From NCBI GenBank assembly GCA_963971305.1, contig OZ020306.1:59432686-59496685 (forward strand): a stretch of DNA of 64,000 bases, in the 5' to 3' direction. The DNA is from Arcuatula senhousia (Eukaryota; Mollusca; Bivalvia; Mytilida; Mytilidae). Numbering within the stretch: the first letter of the stretch is position 1; each line of letters opens with the position of its first letter. Under the pieces are notes generated by a model. It saw only the letters and a list, made by a program, of their open reading frames with translations. It did no database searches and had not been told where the DNA came from. Made by a program: the position numbers and the translations under genes. This document shows, piece by piece, positions 9,783 through 21,237 of this stretch.

Positions 9783-10220
9783 ACATTAATGAAGCCATAT
9801 ATACAGTCAAACTTTTAAAACTAATTGGCTTGGGTCAGACAGATATAATCCTGAGATATAGAGACATTCAAAATGAAGAAAAAGGGACAAAGGGGTGCCC
9901 ATAGAAGGCAGAGGGTCAGACTGTAAAGGGGGACAAGGCACAGTGCCCCTTTCTTAAAATGTTACACAAAGGACAGCTGGATAGTAATTATTACAAGCCA
10001 CTGAAATCACCATCGCTCTTTTAAACCGTGTAACTAGATTTGCAACAAAGTCTAAAAACCACCAAGTTATATACTGGTATCTTGTATTATTGTGGCATGT
10101 AGCGTCATTGATAGTTTTGGGTGTTGTGGGAGAATATATGGTCTATGTTTTGTGATTTTTATTTTGGCACTGTCGACATAAAAATGACAGCAGTGGGCGT
10201 TCCTCTTGATCTGCTTTTTT
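9783..10220. other. Stretch without recognised features
   Basis: AT-rich, no credible exon, hairpin or repeat seen. Confidence 0.4.
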
Positions 10221-11578
10221 AGCTCACCTGGACCGAAGGTCCATGTGAGCTATTACCATCACTTGGCGTCCGTCGTCGTCTGTCGTCGTCGTCGTCGTCG
10301 TCGTCGTCTGTTAACAATTTTTCAAAAATCTTCTCCTCTGAAACTACCAAACAGAATTTAATGAAACTTGGTATGAGTGATCCTTAGGGTGTCCTGCACC
10401 AAACTTGTGTTTTGATTTTTGATCCGCTAAAAAACATGGCCGCCGTTACTAAAAATAGACTAGGGTGGTCAGACTACTGTTTTTGGCTTATAAATCAAAA
10501 AGTATAAGAGATAGAGGAAATCTGAGGCCACGCTACTGATTCAGCATCAAAAGCTCTACAAAAGTCTCCATTTGGTCAAAGTTGTCAGATGACCCCTTAT
10601 AGGGGTTACGGCCCCTTAAAGGTGATAAATAGCATTTTTTCATGTTTTTGGCCTACAGAATGAAAACTATTGCAGATAGAGATTAGCTGTTGCTTGCTTA
10701 AATGTTCAGCTCATTTAACTCAACAAAAGTCTCTATAGGGTCGAAGTTGTCAGATAACCCCTTATAGGGGTTACAGCCCCTTATAGGTGAAAAATAGCCA
10801 TTTTACATGTTTTTGGCCTACAGAATGAAAACTATTGCAGATAGAGATTAGCTGTTGCTTGCTTAAATGTTTAGCTCATTTAGCTCTACAAAAGTCTCCA
10901 TAGGGTTGAAGTTGTCAGATATCCCCTTATAGGGGTTACAGCCCCTGAAAAATAGCGTTTTTTCATGTTTTTGTCCTACAGAATGAAAACTATTGCAGAT
11001 AAAGATTAGCTGTTGCTTGCTTAAATGTTCAGCTCATTTAGCTCTACAAAATTCTCCATAGGGTCGAAGTTTTCAGATGACCCCTTATAGGGGTTACGGC
11101 CCCTGAAAAATAAAGATTTTTCATGTTTTTGGCCTACAGAATGAAAACTATTGCAGATAGAGATTAGCTGTTGCTTGCTTAAATGTTCAGCTCATTTAGC
11201 TTTACAAAATTCTCCATAGGGTCGAAGTTGTCAGATGACCCCTTATAGGGGTTATGGCCCCTGAAAAATAGTGATTTTTCATGTTTTTGGCCTACAGAAT
11301 GAAAACTATTGCAGATAGAGATTAGCTGTTGCTTGCTTAAATGTTCAGCTCATTTAGCTTTACAAAATTCTCCATAGGGTCGAAGTTGTCAGATGACTCC
11401 TTATAGGGGTTATGGCCCCTTATAGGTTAAAAATGGTGTTTTTGGCCTATAGAATGAAAACTATTGCAGGTAGAGAAAAGCTGTTGCTTGCTTCAATGTT
11501 CAGTTCATTTAGCTCTACAAAAGTATAGGGTCAACATCAAGACCAGGTGAGCGATTCAGGCTCCTGGGAGCCTCTTGT
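10221..11578 (+). mobile_element. Hairpin-headed element family C, complete copy
   Basis: The 5' hairpin at 10221-10251 pairs AGCTCACCTGGACC with GGTCCATGTGAGCT across GAA (one mismatch). A GTC microsatellite follows at about 10270-10308. The body then holds about six units of roughly 165 bp containing CCCCTTATAGGGGTTA and GAATGAAAACTATTGCAG. It closes with GAGCGATTCAGG, the palindrome AGGCTCCTGGGAGCCT (11559-11574) and CTTG (11575-11578). Both flanks are T runs, so insertion into or beside TT is likely. No ORF is present, so it would need enzymes from elsewhere. Confidence 0.75.
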
Positions 11579-12134
11579 TTTTTTTTGGTTAAGTTATCTT
11601 TGGTTTAGGTTGTCTCTTGCTTGGTTGAAATATATTTTGATAACATATTATTGTATATGATTTATCAATATCAGCCAATTTTGCCGAAAATACGAAATCG
11701 AACTTAAAAGAAAACCCATCTCAGATTGATCCTGGCAAAAGTGGAGGCCAACAAATTGAAAAAAAAAATGTTTTTTTTAGAGAGGGGGGATACACACATG
11801 TTTATGAAAGCTCTTGTTATGGAATAGGATTTTTAATTTGAAAATACTATTCATATTTCAATGATTAATAATATAATATTATTGCATTTATTCATTTACT
11901 TATGTATTTGTGTTATGATCTTTATGGGCCCTTTGATTAGGTAAATATTAAAATCTATTCATCGAAAAAAATGGGAACTCATGTAAGTTAAGATAAGATA
12001 AGATAAATTTTATTTAAAGTCGGGTCTATAACAATAAACATAAGCTCTGTAGAGCTTTTATACCGACATACACAAATAAATAGCACAAAATACATATATA
12101 AAGAGTAAAATATAAGTTTTTGTGTTCTTTTCAG
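11579..12134. other. Non-coding stretch with an AGATA-type simple repeat
   Basis: Contains GATAAGATAAGATAAG near 11992-12006 followed by an AT-rich segment that resembles the reversed 3' tail of a retroposon. No gene seen. Confidence 0.35.
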
Positions 12135-12193
12135 AAATGGCTAGTACTGTGTCTTTCCTGCAAAGTTTCTTTATTTCAAAAATACAGTCACAG
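12135..12193 (+). CDS. Candidate small 5' exon
   Basis: A pyrimidine-rich tract and CAG acceptor precede 12135, and a GTTAGT donor follows 12193. ATG at 12137 would give MASTVSFLQSFFISKIQSQ, ending in phase 0 and joinable in frame to the exon at 12783. The other open frame would be Cys-rich. Support is splice signals alone, and a Penelope-like fragment lies in the proposed intron. Confidence 0.3.
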
Positions 12194-12304
12194 GTTAGTT
12201 GCACACATAATATTGTCAAAAGTTTTTTTGCACTTCATAATTTATCAATTTTATATTTCATACATTAAACTCACATGCATCGTTTTATTACAAAACACTT
12301 TCTA

Positions 12305-12725
12305 GACAGATTTTCTCGACTTCCCAAGGTTATGTTGATCCTCTGTTGCTGTTTTCACTCAAGAAATTTTACGGAAGACATCATGCACTTATAGACAAAT
12401 ATGGGATTTCGATCTCTCAGATGAGTGCAGATGTTGGTTTGTCATAGGGTGTTGTTTTGTCTTCCTTTACCGGATTTGACACGCTGAATGGACTACTGGC
12501 AACGCGACGGGTTTGCTTTAGCAAACAGGAACTGCTTACTCCTCCGGAGCACCTGAGTTCACTCTGTTCGCGTTGTTGATTGATATTCAGTTATGTTGTG
12601 TTTCCATGTTTTACATGTTGTATGTTTTTGTCCCGTTCTTGTTGGTGTTTACTGGTTTTGTCTCTGCCCTTTCGGACATCTGACATTCGGATACCTCATT
12701 GGTACCTCTGCTTCTTTATCCTTTA
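12305..12725 (+). mobile_element. 5'-truncated Penelope-like RT C-terminus and 3' UTR, copy 1
   Basis: Encodes the last residues of the RT protein (LKKFYGRHHALIDKYG, then SADVGLS and a stop at about 12446). A 3' untranslated region follows that contains TTTACCGGATTTGACAC and TTTCGGACATCTGACATTCG. It matches 18075-18480 closely. Truncation from the 5' side is typical of target-primed reverse transcription. Confidence 0.8.
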
Positions 12726-12782
12726 ATTAATGGGTAAATTCAAATGCCAAGCAAAATTTAAATATCTGTATTTGTTTGTTAG

Positions 12783-12838
12783 AATGAACTCTCAGAATCT
12801 GATGATGAAGATAGCCAGGAAAACTTGGAGAAAAAGTG
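12783..12838 (+). CDS. Acidic small exon
   Basis: Bounded by a TAG acceptor and a strong GTAAGT donor. The open frame reads NELSESDDEDSQENLEKK, an acidic, serine-rich peptide. It leaves two bases after the last codon, whereas the exon at 14734 reads cleanly only from phase 0. Either an intermediate exon exists between them (that interval contains two repeats), or one of the boundaries is wrong. Confidence 0.5.
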
Positions 12839-12883
12839 GTAAGTATATTTGTTATATCAAATCATTGAAGTCAATCTAAATCA

Positions 12884-13837
12884 CAATAAAAAGCTACGCC
12901 GAGCGCAGCATGATACGACCGCAACAAGTTGAACCCTGTACATTGGAGGCCCAATATGGATAGTCTATTGCTTTGGTCACATGCAGCCCATGGTGGACTT
13001 ACAAAGCTTTTTTACACATGCAACCTATGGTGGACTTTAAAATGCATATTTGACACATATTTACAATAACATTTAATAGAAAAAAAATTATTTCTATATT
13101 CATTGACATTTTTAACACGATTAAGCCCCTTTTGGCCCTTTTTATAAAAAAGGTTAGGACCACAAACTCCAAATGCAATAAAAAGCTTCCTTCAGTGTAT
13201 ATAATCATCATGTTTAAACTTCAAAACAATTGGCTGGCCCACTACAGTTAAATTTCTTGTGTAAAACCATTTGCCTTGACCAACTTTTAAAAATGGCGTT
13301 TTTTGCCCCTTTGACCCCTTATATCTCAAAAACAGTAAGAGATATTTCAAATCTGATTGAAAAATGCATGCAGGGATTTTCACAAGGATTCCAATGAAAA
13401 AAAGATTTTGAAAATCGGACCACAAATAAAAAAGTTGATTTTTTGGGTGTGGCCCGTCTTTGGCCCCCTGTAGCAATGTAACAATTCAATATACATCAAA
13501 ACCATTGACACATTTTGTTGACAGAATTTAATAAGGAATTCAATAAAAAAAGAATTTAAAAAATCAAATGAATAATAAACATTCTACAACAGTTTTGTCA
13601 ATACACCCGTTTTAGCCCCTTTTGGCCCTTTTTTCCAAAACGGCAAGGGCCACCAACCCCAAATACAATAGGAACCTTCCTCTAGTGGTTACAAACATCA
13701 TATAAAAATTTCATAACAATCGGTCAATATTTACTCAAGTTATCGCACGGAAACCAAATGTCCCCAGACGACGACGACAACGACAACGACGACATCGCCA
13801 TACCATTATACGATCGCAAAAATTTTGCGGTCGTATA
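12884..13837 (-). mobile_element. Hairpin-headed element family J
   Basis: Read on the minus strand, a long hairpin at 13807-13837 (TATACGACCGCAAAA facing TTTTGCGATCGTATA) is followed by a GTCGTCGTTGTCGTTGTC microsatellite at about 13769-13795. The body carries degenerate repeats with TTTGGCCCCTTT phrases, and a 3' hairpin (GCTGCGC/GCGTAGC, 12893-12909) lies near the end. It sits inside the intron region of the host gene. No coding sequence; the frames at 12999-13476 follow the repeat pattern. Confidence 0.65.
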
Positions 13838-13967
13838 AAAAGTTTTACTTGAAGTAAAGTATAAATGAACTTTACATTACTAAAGTTTAACAACTTAAGT
13901 CCTCTTTGTACCAGTCCTTAGATGACCATACCCTTTAAAGGTTTTAAAATGTTCTTGCATATACATG

Positions 13968-14484
13968 AAGCCACCTGTGCGGGTTCCGGGTTGCGAATAG
14001 GCCCGCAGCAGCGCTAAGCTTGTCGGTAAAAGTCCACTTAAGAGCGCTCAGAAACCTGACATCGGGTCAGGCCGCGTTGCCCACAAAGCGACTGGGATGT
14101 GTGCCCCAAGTGGTTGAATGGGGCAGCCCTGACATCGAGAGATGCGGGGTCGTCAGGCGATAATGCGAAAAACCTGACCGCAAACCATAGTGGTGCACCG
14201 TGTAGGGAAAAATGTCACGTTCCTTGCACGTTAAAGAACCCTGCTGCAGGTCTCGGTAAGAGTAGGACCCTTAGGATCCCCATGCAGGAGGCGAAATTTC
14301 CCGTCCCTACCCATCACTCCTTTTTCCAGTGGCAGTCAAAACTCTCCTACCCGATTGACCTTGTGTCGCCATTTCCTCCACTTCATCATCGTTTCATGTT
14401 CATTGTATCACCACTTTCATGTTCATCTCCCGGATATAGCCGAAATCGTGCTGCTTGGGAGTAAAGCAATAACTAACTAACTAA
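13968..14484 (+). mobile_element. SINE family B, full-length copy B1, with target-site duplication
   Basis: Family B begins CCTGTGCGGGTTCCGGG and GCGAATAGGCCCGCAGCAG and ends in AATAACTAACTAACTAAC. It aligns with family A along its whole length (shared GAATAGGCCCGCAGCAG, the CTGACATCGGGTCAG hairpin, GTGTGCCCC...TGGTTGAATGG and TTTCATGTTCATC), with extra GGATCCCCATGCAGGAGG, so A and B are sister families. The duplication CATATACATG lies at 13958-13967 and 14485-14494. It is intronic in the host gene. Confidence 0.85.
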
Positions 14485-14733
14485 CATATACATGTAGCAT
14501 TGTTGAATGAAATAGTAGAGAAAAGATGGTGAAATTAGATATGTCAATATTAAATTTGTCAGATGACAAAAATATTAAGGTGTCTCATCTGATTTAAGAT
14601 CAAGAACCAGGTAAACATTTAGGTTCATAGTCATAGAAGGTTCTTTCTGTTTTTTTTTTTTTTCAATGTTAAAATGCAGTAATCAATGAGATGGGTTATG
14701 ACCAATTCTAATATTTAGAATTTTACATTTCAG

Positions 14734-17077
14734 GACAATGAAGATTTGGTACCTGAGTCACCAATTGTGGGTATTCGGACTATTGATCCAAGTAAGATTA
14801 CAATATTTAGTGTTCATAATAGAAATCTATCTACCGGTAATTGCAAACACATCAAAATTGTTGTTTTAAGAGACCGTTAATGAAAACCTTATTTTTATGA
14901 GAATAGGTAAATAAAAATATTTCAACATCACGACATGATTTGTGGCATGCACAAACAAAATCAGTTATCATATAAGTCACAGCAACCGCATAGCAATCAA
15001 TACAGGAAGCGAAAGCTTGAAGACTTTGAAATGTTATGTGAGCTGTGTCGCGTTCACTTATTCCACTTCTTATTATTTTCTATTTGAAAGTCACTTTGTA
15101 TGTACAGTTTGTCAGTCTGAACCAATGCACCCTGCCAAAAGATCAAACTTTTTTCAAGTATTATGGTTTGTGAGAAAAGCATGGTGGAAATTCATAAGAA
15201 AGACATACACAGAATGACATGAGCTACACTAAATGCCCTATGTCATGTCTTGTGGGGTATAAAAAAGTTAAACACACAAAAAGACATGTAAATATAATAA
15301 TGTCCTGCATGTTAAAATTTATCTATTTGTTTTTCTTTTGAATAGCAGAAATTGCAAAACCAAACTCTGATGCCAGCTCAGACATGAATAGTAATAGTAA
15401 GTACTGTGTATATAAGTTTCAAAATAACTCCTAAAAAGACAACAGACAACTGATTAAAGGCTACCAGTTCGATTAAGAGAATCAGCAACAGAAGAAAAAC
15501 TAACATGACTTACCTTTAGGATGTTTTTTAATGCATAGGCATTCAGTATACCATGACTTTATTCAGTTTGCTTACCTGAAAAACTTTTAGCTTACCATAT
15601 TTAACCAAGCTAGTAAAGACTATTTTGATTACAAATATTTTGTAGCTAATGATTACATTTGTGTATTCTGAAATTATGATGAAGATGTGATTGCCATATT
15701 TTAGGTAATTTTAATTAGTTTTAATTTTGTCCATCTGTCAATTCATCAACATTTACAACAATTGTTTCTAAGTTCAGAACGTAACAGAACCATTAATAAA
15801 TGAAGAAAACCCATACTGTGCATATGATAATAACATTGGACTTCAAACAACATTTTTTATACTACACATGTACTACATTTTGGAGATACTGTTTACAGAG
15901 AGATAACTCTAGTATAACTTGAATAAAACATGAAAGTCAAAGAATAAAAAAAATTGTTATCATTAAGTAACATAATTTCTGATGCTAGGAAATAACTACC
16001 ATTTATTTTTTATTGATAAGTTTACAATCCTTTAAGTTTTTTGGGGTTTTCAAAAAATTAGATTGCAATATGTGCTGTAAAACATTCACAATTTGTTTGC
16101 CAAATTGTTATGTGTTTGCATGTAAAAGAATATATATATATGTAGGTGTACCTGAAAGTATAGGTGTGAATTTCTTTTAATGTTTTTTTTATAGGCGGAA
16201 GAAACATCTTTGAGGCAATCAATTATTTAAGAGAGGAGGTAAACGAGGTGAAGAACATGATTAAGAGCCAGGCTATTTTCAGGGTGGAGGGTGAGGCTGA
16301 AAAAAGCCTTATCCTCCTAACTAGGAAAAACTTCAACCGGGACATTTTCAATGTAACGCCAGAGATAAAGGTAAATACAGCTATAGGTTAATGATCCAGT
16401 CAGTCAAAGTATACTTTGAATTTATCAGTTTAAGGGTATGAAATCGGTAAAAAAAATGTGACATGACATGATGTATACTGGTTCCAAGCTTTTGTATTCT
16501 TGTTCAATATATGTGTTTTTTTATTCTTGTTAGATCATAAGGATCTTAAATATTTCTATTTTTTAATATTCATATCAGTTTATTAATCGAGTTACATGTG
16601 ACAAATATGCTTTGCCAGTCCACCATAGGATGCAAGTGTCAAAAACTATTTACTGTCCATTTTTTGGCCTAGAATGTACAGTGTTCGACATCTTGCCATG
16701 TGACACAGAGCTCGACATTGATTTGTCTTGTATGGTTTACTTTTATTTTCTCTTTTATATACAAAACATATTATGATCATATAAATTATTTATAGTATAT
16801 TTATAGTAATAATATAACATCTTTATGATTTATTCAGACTTAAAACTTTAAAGGATGAACTGTTTTTCAGTTGGAGGTAATGGAAGTTGTGGTACAGACC
16901 ACAGGGAGGTCTCCAAAGGCATCAGAGATCAGGTCTGCACTGAACTTTTTGAAAAGGAAGTTCAGTGTGGAATACAGACCGCGTTTTGAAGGGGGTCTAT
17001 CTGTGACTATTTCAAGACGTAAACTAGTATTCATTGTTTACTGTCTGGAAAAATGGACAAGGCAATTAAGATATTAA
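14734..17077 (+). CDS. 3' part of an unidentified host gene, four in-phase exons
   Basis: Exons are 14734-14791, 15346-15396, 16195-16370 and 16871-17077 (stop TAA). Each starts after an AG with a pyrimidine tract and the first three end at GTAAGA, GTAAGT and GTAAAT. Phases run 0 to 1, 1 to 1, 1 to 0 and 0 to stop without conflict, which is strong evidence of a real transcript. The peptide begins DNEDLVPESPIVG, continues through a Ser/Asn/Asp-rich linker to NIFEAINYLREEVNEVKNM (probably helical or coiled coil), then RDIFNVTPEIK, and ends with a basic tail with RSALNFLKRKF and SRRKLVF. No catalytic motif or family is recognised. An acidic N-terminal part and basic helical C-terminus would suit a nuclear or DNA-associated protein, but that is inference. 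Confidence 0.7.
16599..16731 (+). repeat. Dispersed 133-bp repeat, copy 1
   Basis: Intronic segment from TGACAAATATGCTTTG to GATTTGTCTTGTA that recurs with about 80 percent identity at 56368-56500 in the same orientation. Nature unknown. Confidence 0.6.
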
Positions 17078-17114
17078 TAACTATATAAACTATTATTTGC
17101 CTAGAAATTTATTG

Positions 17115-17120
17115 AATAAA
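17115..17120 (+). terminator. Polyadenylation signal of the 14734-17077 gene
   Basis: AATAAA 38 bases after the stop codon, followed by AT-rich sequence. Confidence 0.55.
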
Positions 17121-17833
17121 AAATATTTTTATTATTTTTCTTATTCATTGGATATTTTGACCCCTGTTGTGTGGAAACACAAGAAGAAGTTATCTACAGG
17201 CAGAGAATTGTTCTGCTCTTGGTTAGTTTGTCAACTATTATAGAATCATAATCCAAAATGTAATAAATTCAACATATATCTACACACTCGTCTGATACTC
17301 ACCTAGATATATAGATAGTATCAAAAAGGAAAGTACATAATATACTGAATAATACATGGCAAATCTGTATCATATGCTGTAATTACCCGAGACACCTATA
17401 TCATACCGAGGGCCAACGGCCCAAGGTATGAAAATGCAAACATAAGCACTTGCTGCACACCAGAATCTCATGTGATGCAAGTTAGATCTGTATATATTCA
17501 AGTAACATTGCCAATGTGAGCATTTTGGTAGATCAGATGTGCAGATAAATTATACCAAAAAGCTCACGTGTGAAATTTCAAATCAGATGAGAATTTGTCT
17601 TGCATGTTAGTTTTATTTTAGATTTGTACTTAGAAATTTTCTTTGTTTTCTCAGAACTATAAATATAGACGCTCACATAATGCACACATGAAATTTTGAA
17701 ATAGGCATGCTCAGTCAAATACATTTGTACTTTCTGCAAATTCAAATTTGAAGAAGATTGTGGAGGGAGCAAAGAATTCAAGAAAAACAAGTGCTGTTTA
17801 AGTAAAAATTTGAAAGGGAATGGGTTTTAATTA

Positions 17834-18490
17834 TTCTAGGAAGTCTGCTTCATATTTAGATCTACATCTCGAAATAGACTCTCAAGGAAAACTATCAACA
17901 AAGCTCTATGACAAACGTGATGACTTCAACTTCCCAATCGTCAACTTTCCCTTCATGTGTAGCAACATTCCGTCCGCTCCAGCTTATGGAGTTTACGTAT
18001 CACAATTGATTCGTTACTCCAGAGCTTGTGGGAGTTACATCGATTTCCTTGGCAGAGCGTCACGTTTGACACAGAAATTGCTAACACAGGGTTATGTTGC
18101 TCCTCGGTTGCTGTCTTCACTCAAGAAATTTTACGGTAGACACCATGTACTCATAGATAAATATGGGATTTCTATCTCTCAGATGAGTGCAGATGTCGGT
18201 TTGTCATAGGGTTTTGTTTTGTCTTCCTTTACCGGATTTGACACACTGAATTGGAAATTGGCAGCGCGGCGGGTGTGCTATAGCAGGCAGGAACCGCTTA
18301 CTCTTCCGGAGCACCCGAGTTCACTCTTGTTACGACTTGAGTTCGCGTTGTTGATTTCTGTTCGGTTGTTTTTATGTTTTGTGTTTCCTTGTGCTGTTCT
18401 TGTTCATGTTTACCGGTTTTGTCGTTGCCTTTTCGGACTTTTGACACTCGAATGCCCCTTTGGTGCCTCTGCTTATTGCTTATTGTTACA
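17834..18490 (+). mobile_element. 5'-truncated Penelope-like RT C-terminus and 3' UTR, copy 2
   Basis: An uninterrupted frame from SASYLDLHLEID through KLYDKRDDFNFPIVNFPF, PAYGVYVSQLIRYSRACG and LKKFYGRHHVLIDKYG ends at a TAG at about 18208. These blocks are the thumb-side C-terminal part of the invertebrate RT family that I assign to Penelope-like elements from memory. The catalytic YxDD region is absent because of 5' truncation. The 3' UTR matches copy 1 at 12305. The coding part has no stops or frameshifts, so the insertion is fairly young. Confidence 0.8.
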
Positions 18491-18539
18491 TAGTGAGTCT
18501 TTTCTTTATGTCTTTATAAAATATACATACCCGTACGAA

Positions 18540-18840
18540 AAGCTCCATATGGATTTTTATAAAAAAAAAATACATAAGGACATGTTAGTTTACTATATTG
18601 TACAATCCATATGGAATGGCTATGGATCCATATGGAATGCTTATGGATTCCGTATGGAATTTTGGCCGAAATATTCAAATTAGTCCATAAGTTATTATGG
18701 ACTCATTTGCATAAATCATGTGGATTCCATATGAATAGGTTATGGATTTCATTTGGATCAGAAAAGTAAATGGATTTTTGTATTGTCTGTGCAAAATCCA
18801 TATGGATTTTTCAGTAAGAAATCCATAAGGATTAGACATC
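18540..18840. repeat. Cluster of CCATATGG-type palindromes
   Basis: TCCATATGGA and variants (CCATAAGG, CCATATGAAT) recur at least ten times in 300 bp in an AT-rich context. Spacing is irregular, so it is a motif cluster, not a clean tandem array. Confidence 0.6.
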
Positions 18841-19924
18841 TGGGATTTAATCACAGTCCGAAAACCGGTGGTATTTAAACAATAGAATGTGAGCTCTTCA
18901 TCGGAAAAGATAGGAAAGTCAATTCGAATGTTTATCCTGGTTGTCAAGTGAATCAAAAGTTCTTTTTGGTACAAAATTTCTTCCAATTTTAAGTTATGCT
19001 GATAAAATAAAAAATTTTGAATTAAAAAGAGTTTTTAAAAGTAACAGATTGCATTTTTTTGCATGTGCAAACTGAAATGGATCGCACAACTTTAACTAAT
19101 CACACTATTTGTTTAAATGTATATCTTCCCATCTGCAAATTTTCAGACATGTACTGCAAGAGGTTAAGCCAAAATAAAATTAAGTAAAAGAAAGACCTAT
19201 TTTTCTAGTCCGTCTTGACAACCTGCTTCTAAAAGTACACGATTTACATGTTGAATTTGATTACGTCATAGAACATGTTTACCTTTTTGACCGGTGTCCG
19301 TAAATTGGGATCAACAACATGTGAATCTGCATTGTATTGGATTAAATGTCCAATTCAATCTTCGGTCATCCGTTTTAAAAATAGGAATGCCTCCCTTTTA
19401 TCATGTTTATTATTAATGAAAGATAGAACTTGGTTGTGTCCCTTGAAAGTTTTTTCATAGTTACACATTGAATTCAAATGGATCGTTAAGTGATAACAGT
19501 AAAATATAATTTCCAAACTAATATCTGTCGTAAGAAAAGGTAATAACCTAACATTCCCACAAATTTCGAGAATGTACTGCAGGTATTATGCCTTGTGTGA
19601 TTTTTTTAAGGTTGAGTTGACATTTTAATTTTTTCCAACGTCCAGCAAGTTTCACTCGATTTGTTAAAATATGCACTTTTGTTGACCTTATAAACAACTG
19701 TTTACGCAACAGAAAAGATTCTTTAATAACATGATATGTCCAACGAATATGATAGTAGTCAGGTCCATGCGCAATAAATGAAAGTTGTTGTCATCGTTAA
19801 AAATTTAAAAACACATTAGCTTTTTTCCGCAGGGGAGATAATTGAATACCACTAGATATTAGACTGATCAGGCATAATGAATGTTCTTCATGGAGACGCT
19901 GTTGATCTTTGATTATTTCCAACT
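18841..19924. other. Stretch without recognised features
   Basis: AT-rich; short open frames lack splice signals and protein-like composition. Confidence 0.35.
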
Positions 19925-20050
19925 TTCTGATTTTTGTGTTTCCATGTTTTGCATCTTGTCTGTTTTTGTCATGTTCTTGTTAGTGTTTACTGTTTTAGTC
20001 TCTACCCTTTCGGACTTTTGACATTCGGATGCCCAATTGTTACCTCTGTT
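19925..20050 (+). mobile_element. Penelope-like 3' UTR fragment
   Basis: Only the tail region is present (GTGTTTCCATGTTTTGCAT through CTTTCGGACTTTTGACATTC), matching the ends of the copies at 12305 and 17834. Confidence 0.6.
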
Positions 20051-20638
20051 TTTAGAGTTGCTTGACAGAAAAAAACTCCTTTAGTTGCACTCAAGAAATC
20101 CATTATGAAATTGTGAGATGATAAGGTGATTCCAAAATTTAATTATTACTTCTCTTGATAACTGATGCTTCAAGTTTTATATATTTTAATTTGTCAAAAT
20201 ATAATTATGTACAAAAAAAACAAATAGTGAAAATAAATCACGATTCTCAGTGCAATGCTCTCTTTTTTATTTGCCGTCTGGCATAGTTTATGGCCTCTGG
20301 TTATTCCTTTAGTGAATTCCTTAGGAACTGGCACATTATGTTGATTCTTGATGCACCATCAATGAACAAAATCTACTATGAAATATGATTAATAAAAATA
20401 ATTATAGAATATTTAGTAACATAGTTCAACACAGCAAAAAACGTACATGTATACAATCATGCAACAGCTAGAACCCAGCCTATTAAAAAATTGATATAGT
20501 AATGCCAAACAATTTTACGCTTAACTTTAGTCTATCTATTTATCTGTGCTAGTGGTTTGGGGTGATATAATTTTTAAATTTATTTATGTTTATAAACATG
20601 TATGTAATGTCCATAGTAAAACACTTTGTTATGTTATT
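20051..20638. other. Stretch without recognised features
   Basis: AT-rich, nothing identified. Confidence 0.35.
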
Positions 20639-21229
20639 AAGTCTCCCAAACGAAGTTTGGAGACTTATTGTTTTTGTTGCGTTTCTTATTATTAAGTCCC
20701 CCAAACAACGTTTGGGGACTTATTGTTTTTGCACCGTTTCTTATTCTTATTATTCTTCTTCCGTTTCTTCCACTTAGTCGTGAACTTGTCTGGAGATCCC
20801 AGAGAAAACGACTCCACATATCAATATGAAACTTGGCAGGATAATAGATTGTAAAGAAAGGAAGCTTCGTTGACAGTTTGAAATTTCAAAATGGCCGCCG
20901 TTTCCATGGAAACAGGAAAATGGACTAAATATTGGACATTGCAATATCTCGGTAACCTAGGTGCGCAGGGTTCTGAAATTTTGTAGGTTGATGGAGCAAA
21001 ACATTCTCTTTAATAATATGAAAAAAAAAATTGAAGCGATATTTATGGTTTTCGAGATATAAATAAAAATGTGATTTCAAGGGAGATAATCGGGTCAAAA
21101 TTTTCAAAGTGCTCCGATTTACATGAAAATTGATATTTTGGGGGTTTTTTGACATGCTGCAGAGAATAGTGAAAAATACGGGTCGTTTGGGGGACTTTGT
21201 GACTTGCTTGCAATCACAGTTAATACTTG
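20639..21229 (+). mobile_element. Hairpin-headed element family D, copy D1
   Basis: It carries two successive 5' hairpin modules (AAGTCTCCCAAAC facing GTTTGGAGACTT at 20639-20667, and a CCCCCAAAC version at 20694-20722), each followed by ATTGTTTTTG and a C/T-rich TTATT/CTTCTT tract. The 3' end has a hairpin (TGTGA-TTGC facing GCAA-TCACA) and then GTTAATACTTG. It is immediately followed by TTATTATT and element D2. Confidence 0.65.
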
Positions 21230-21237
21230 TTATTATT

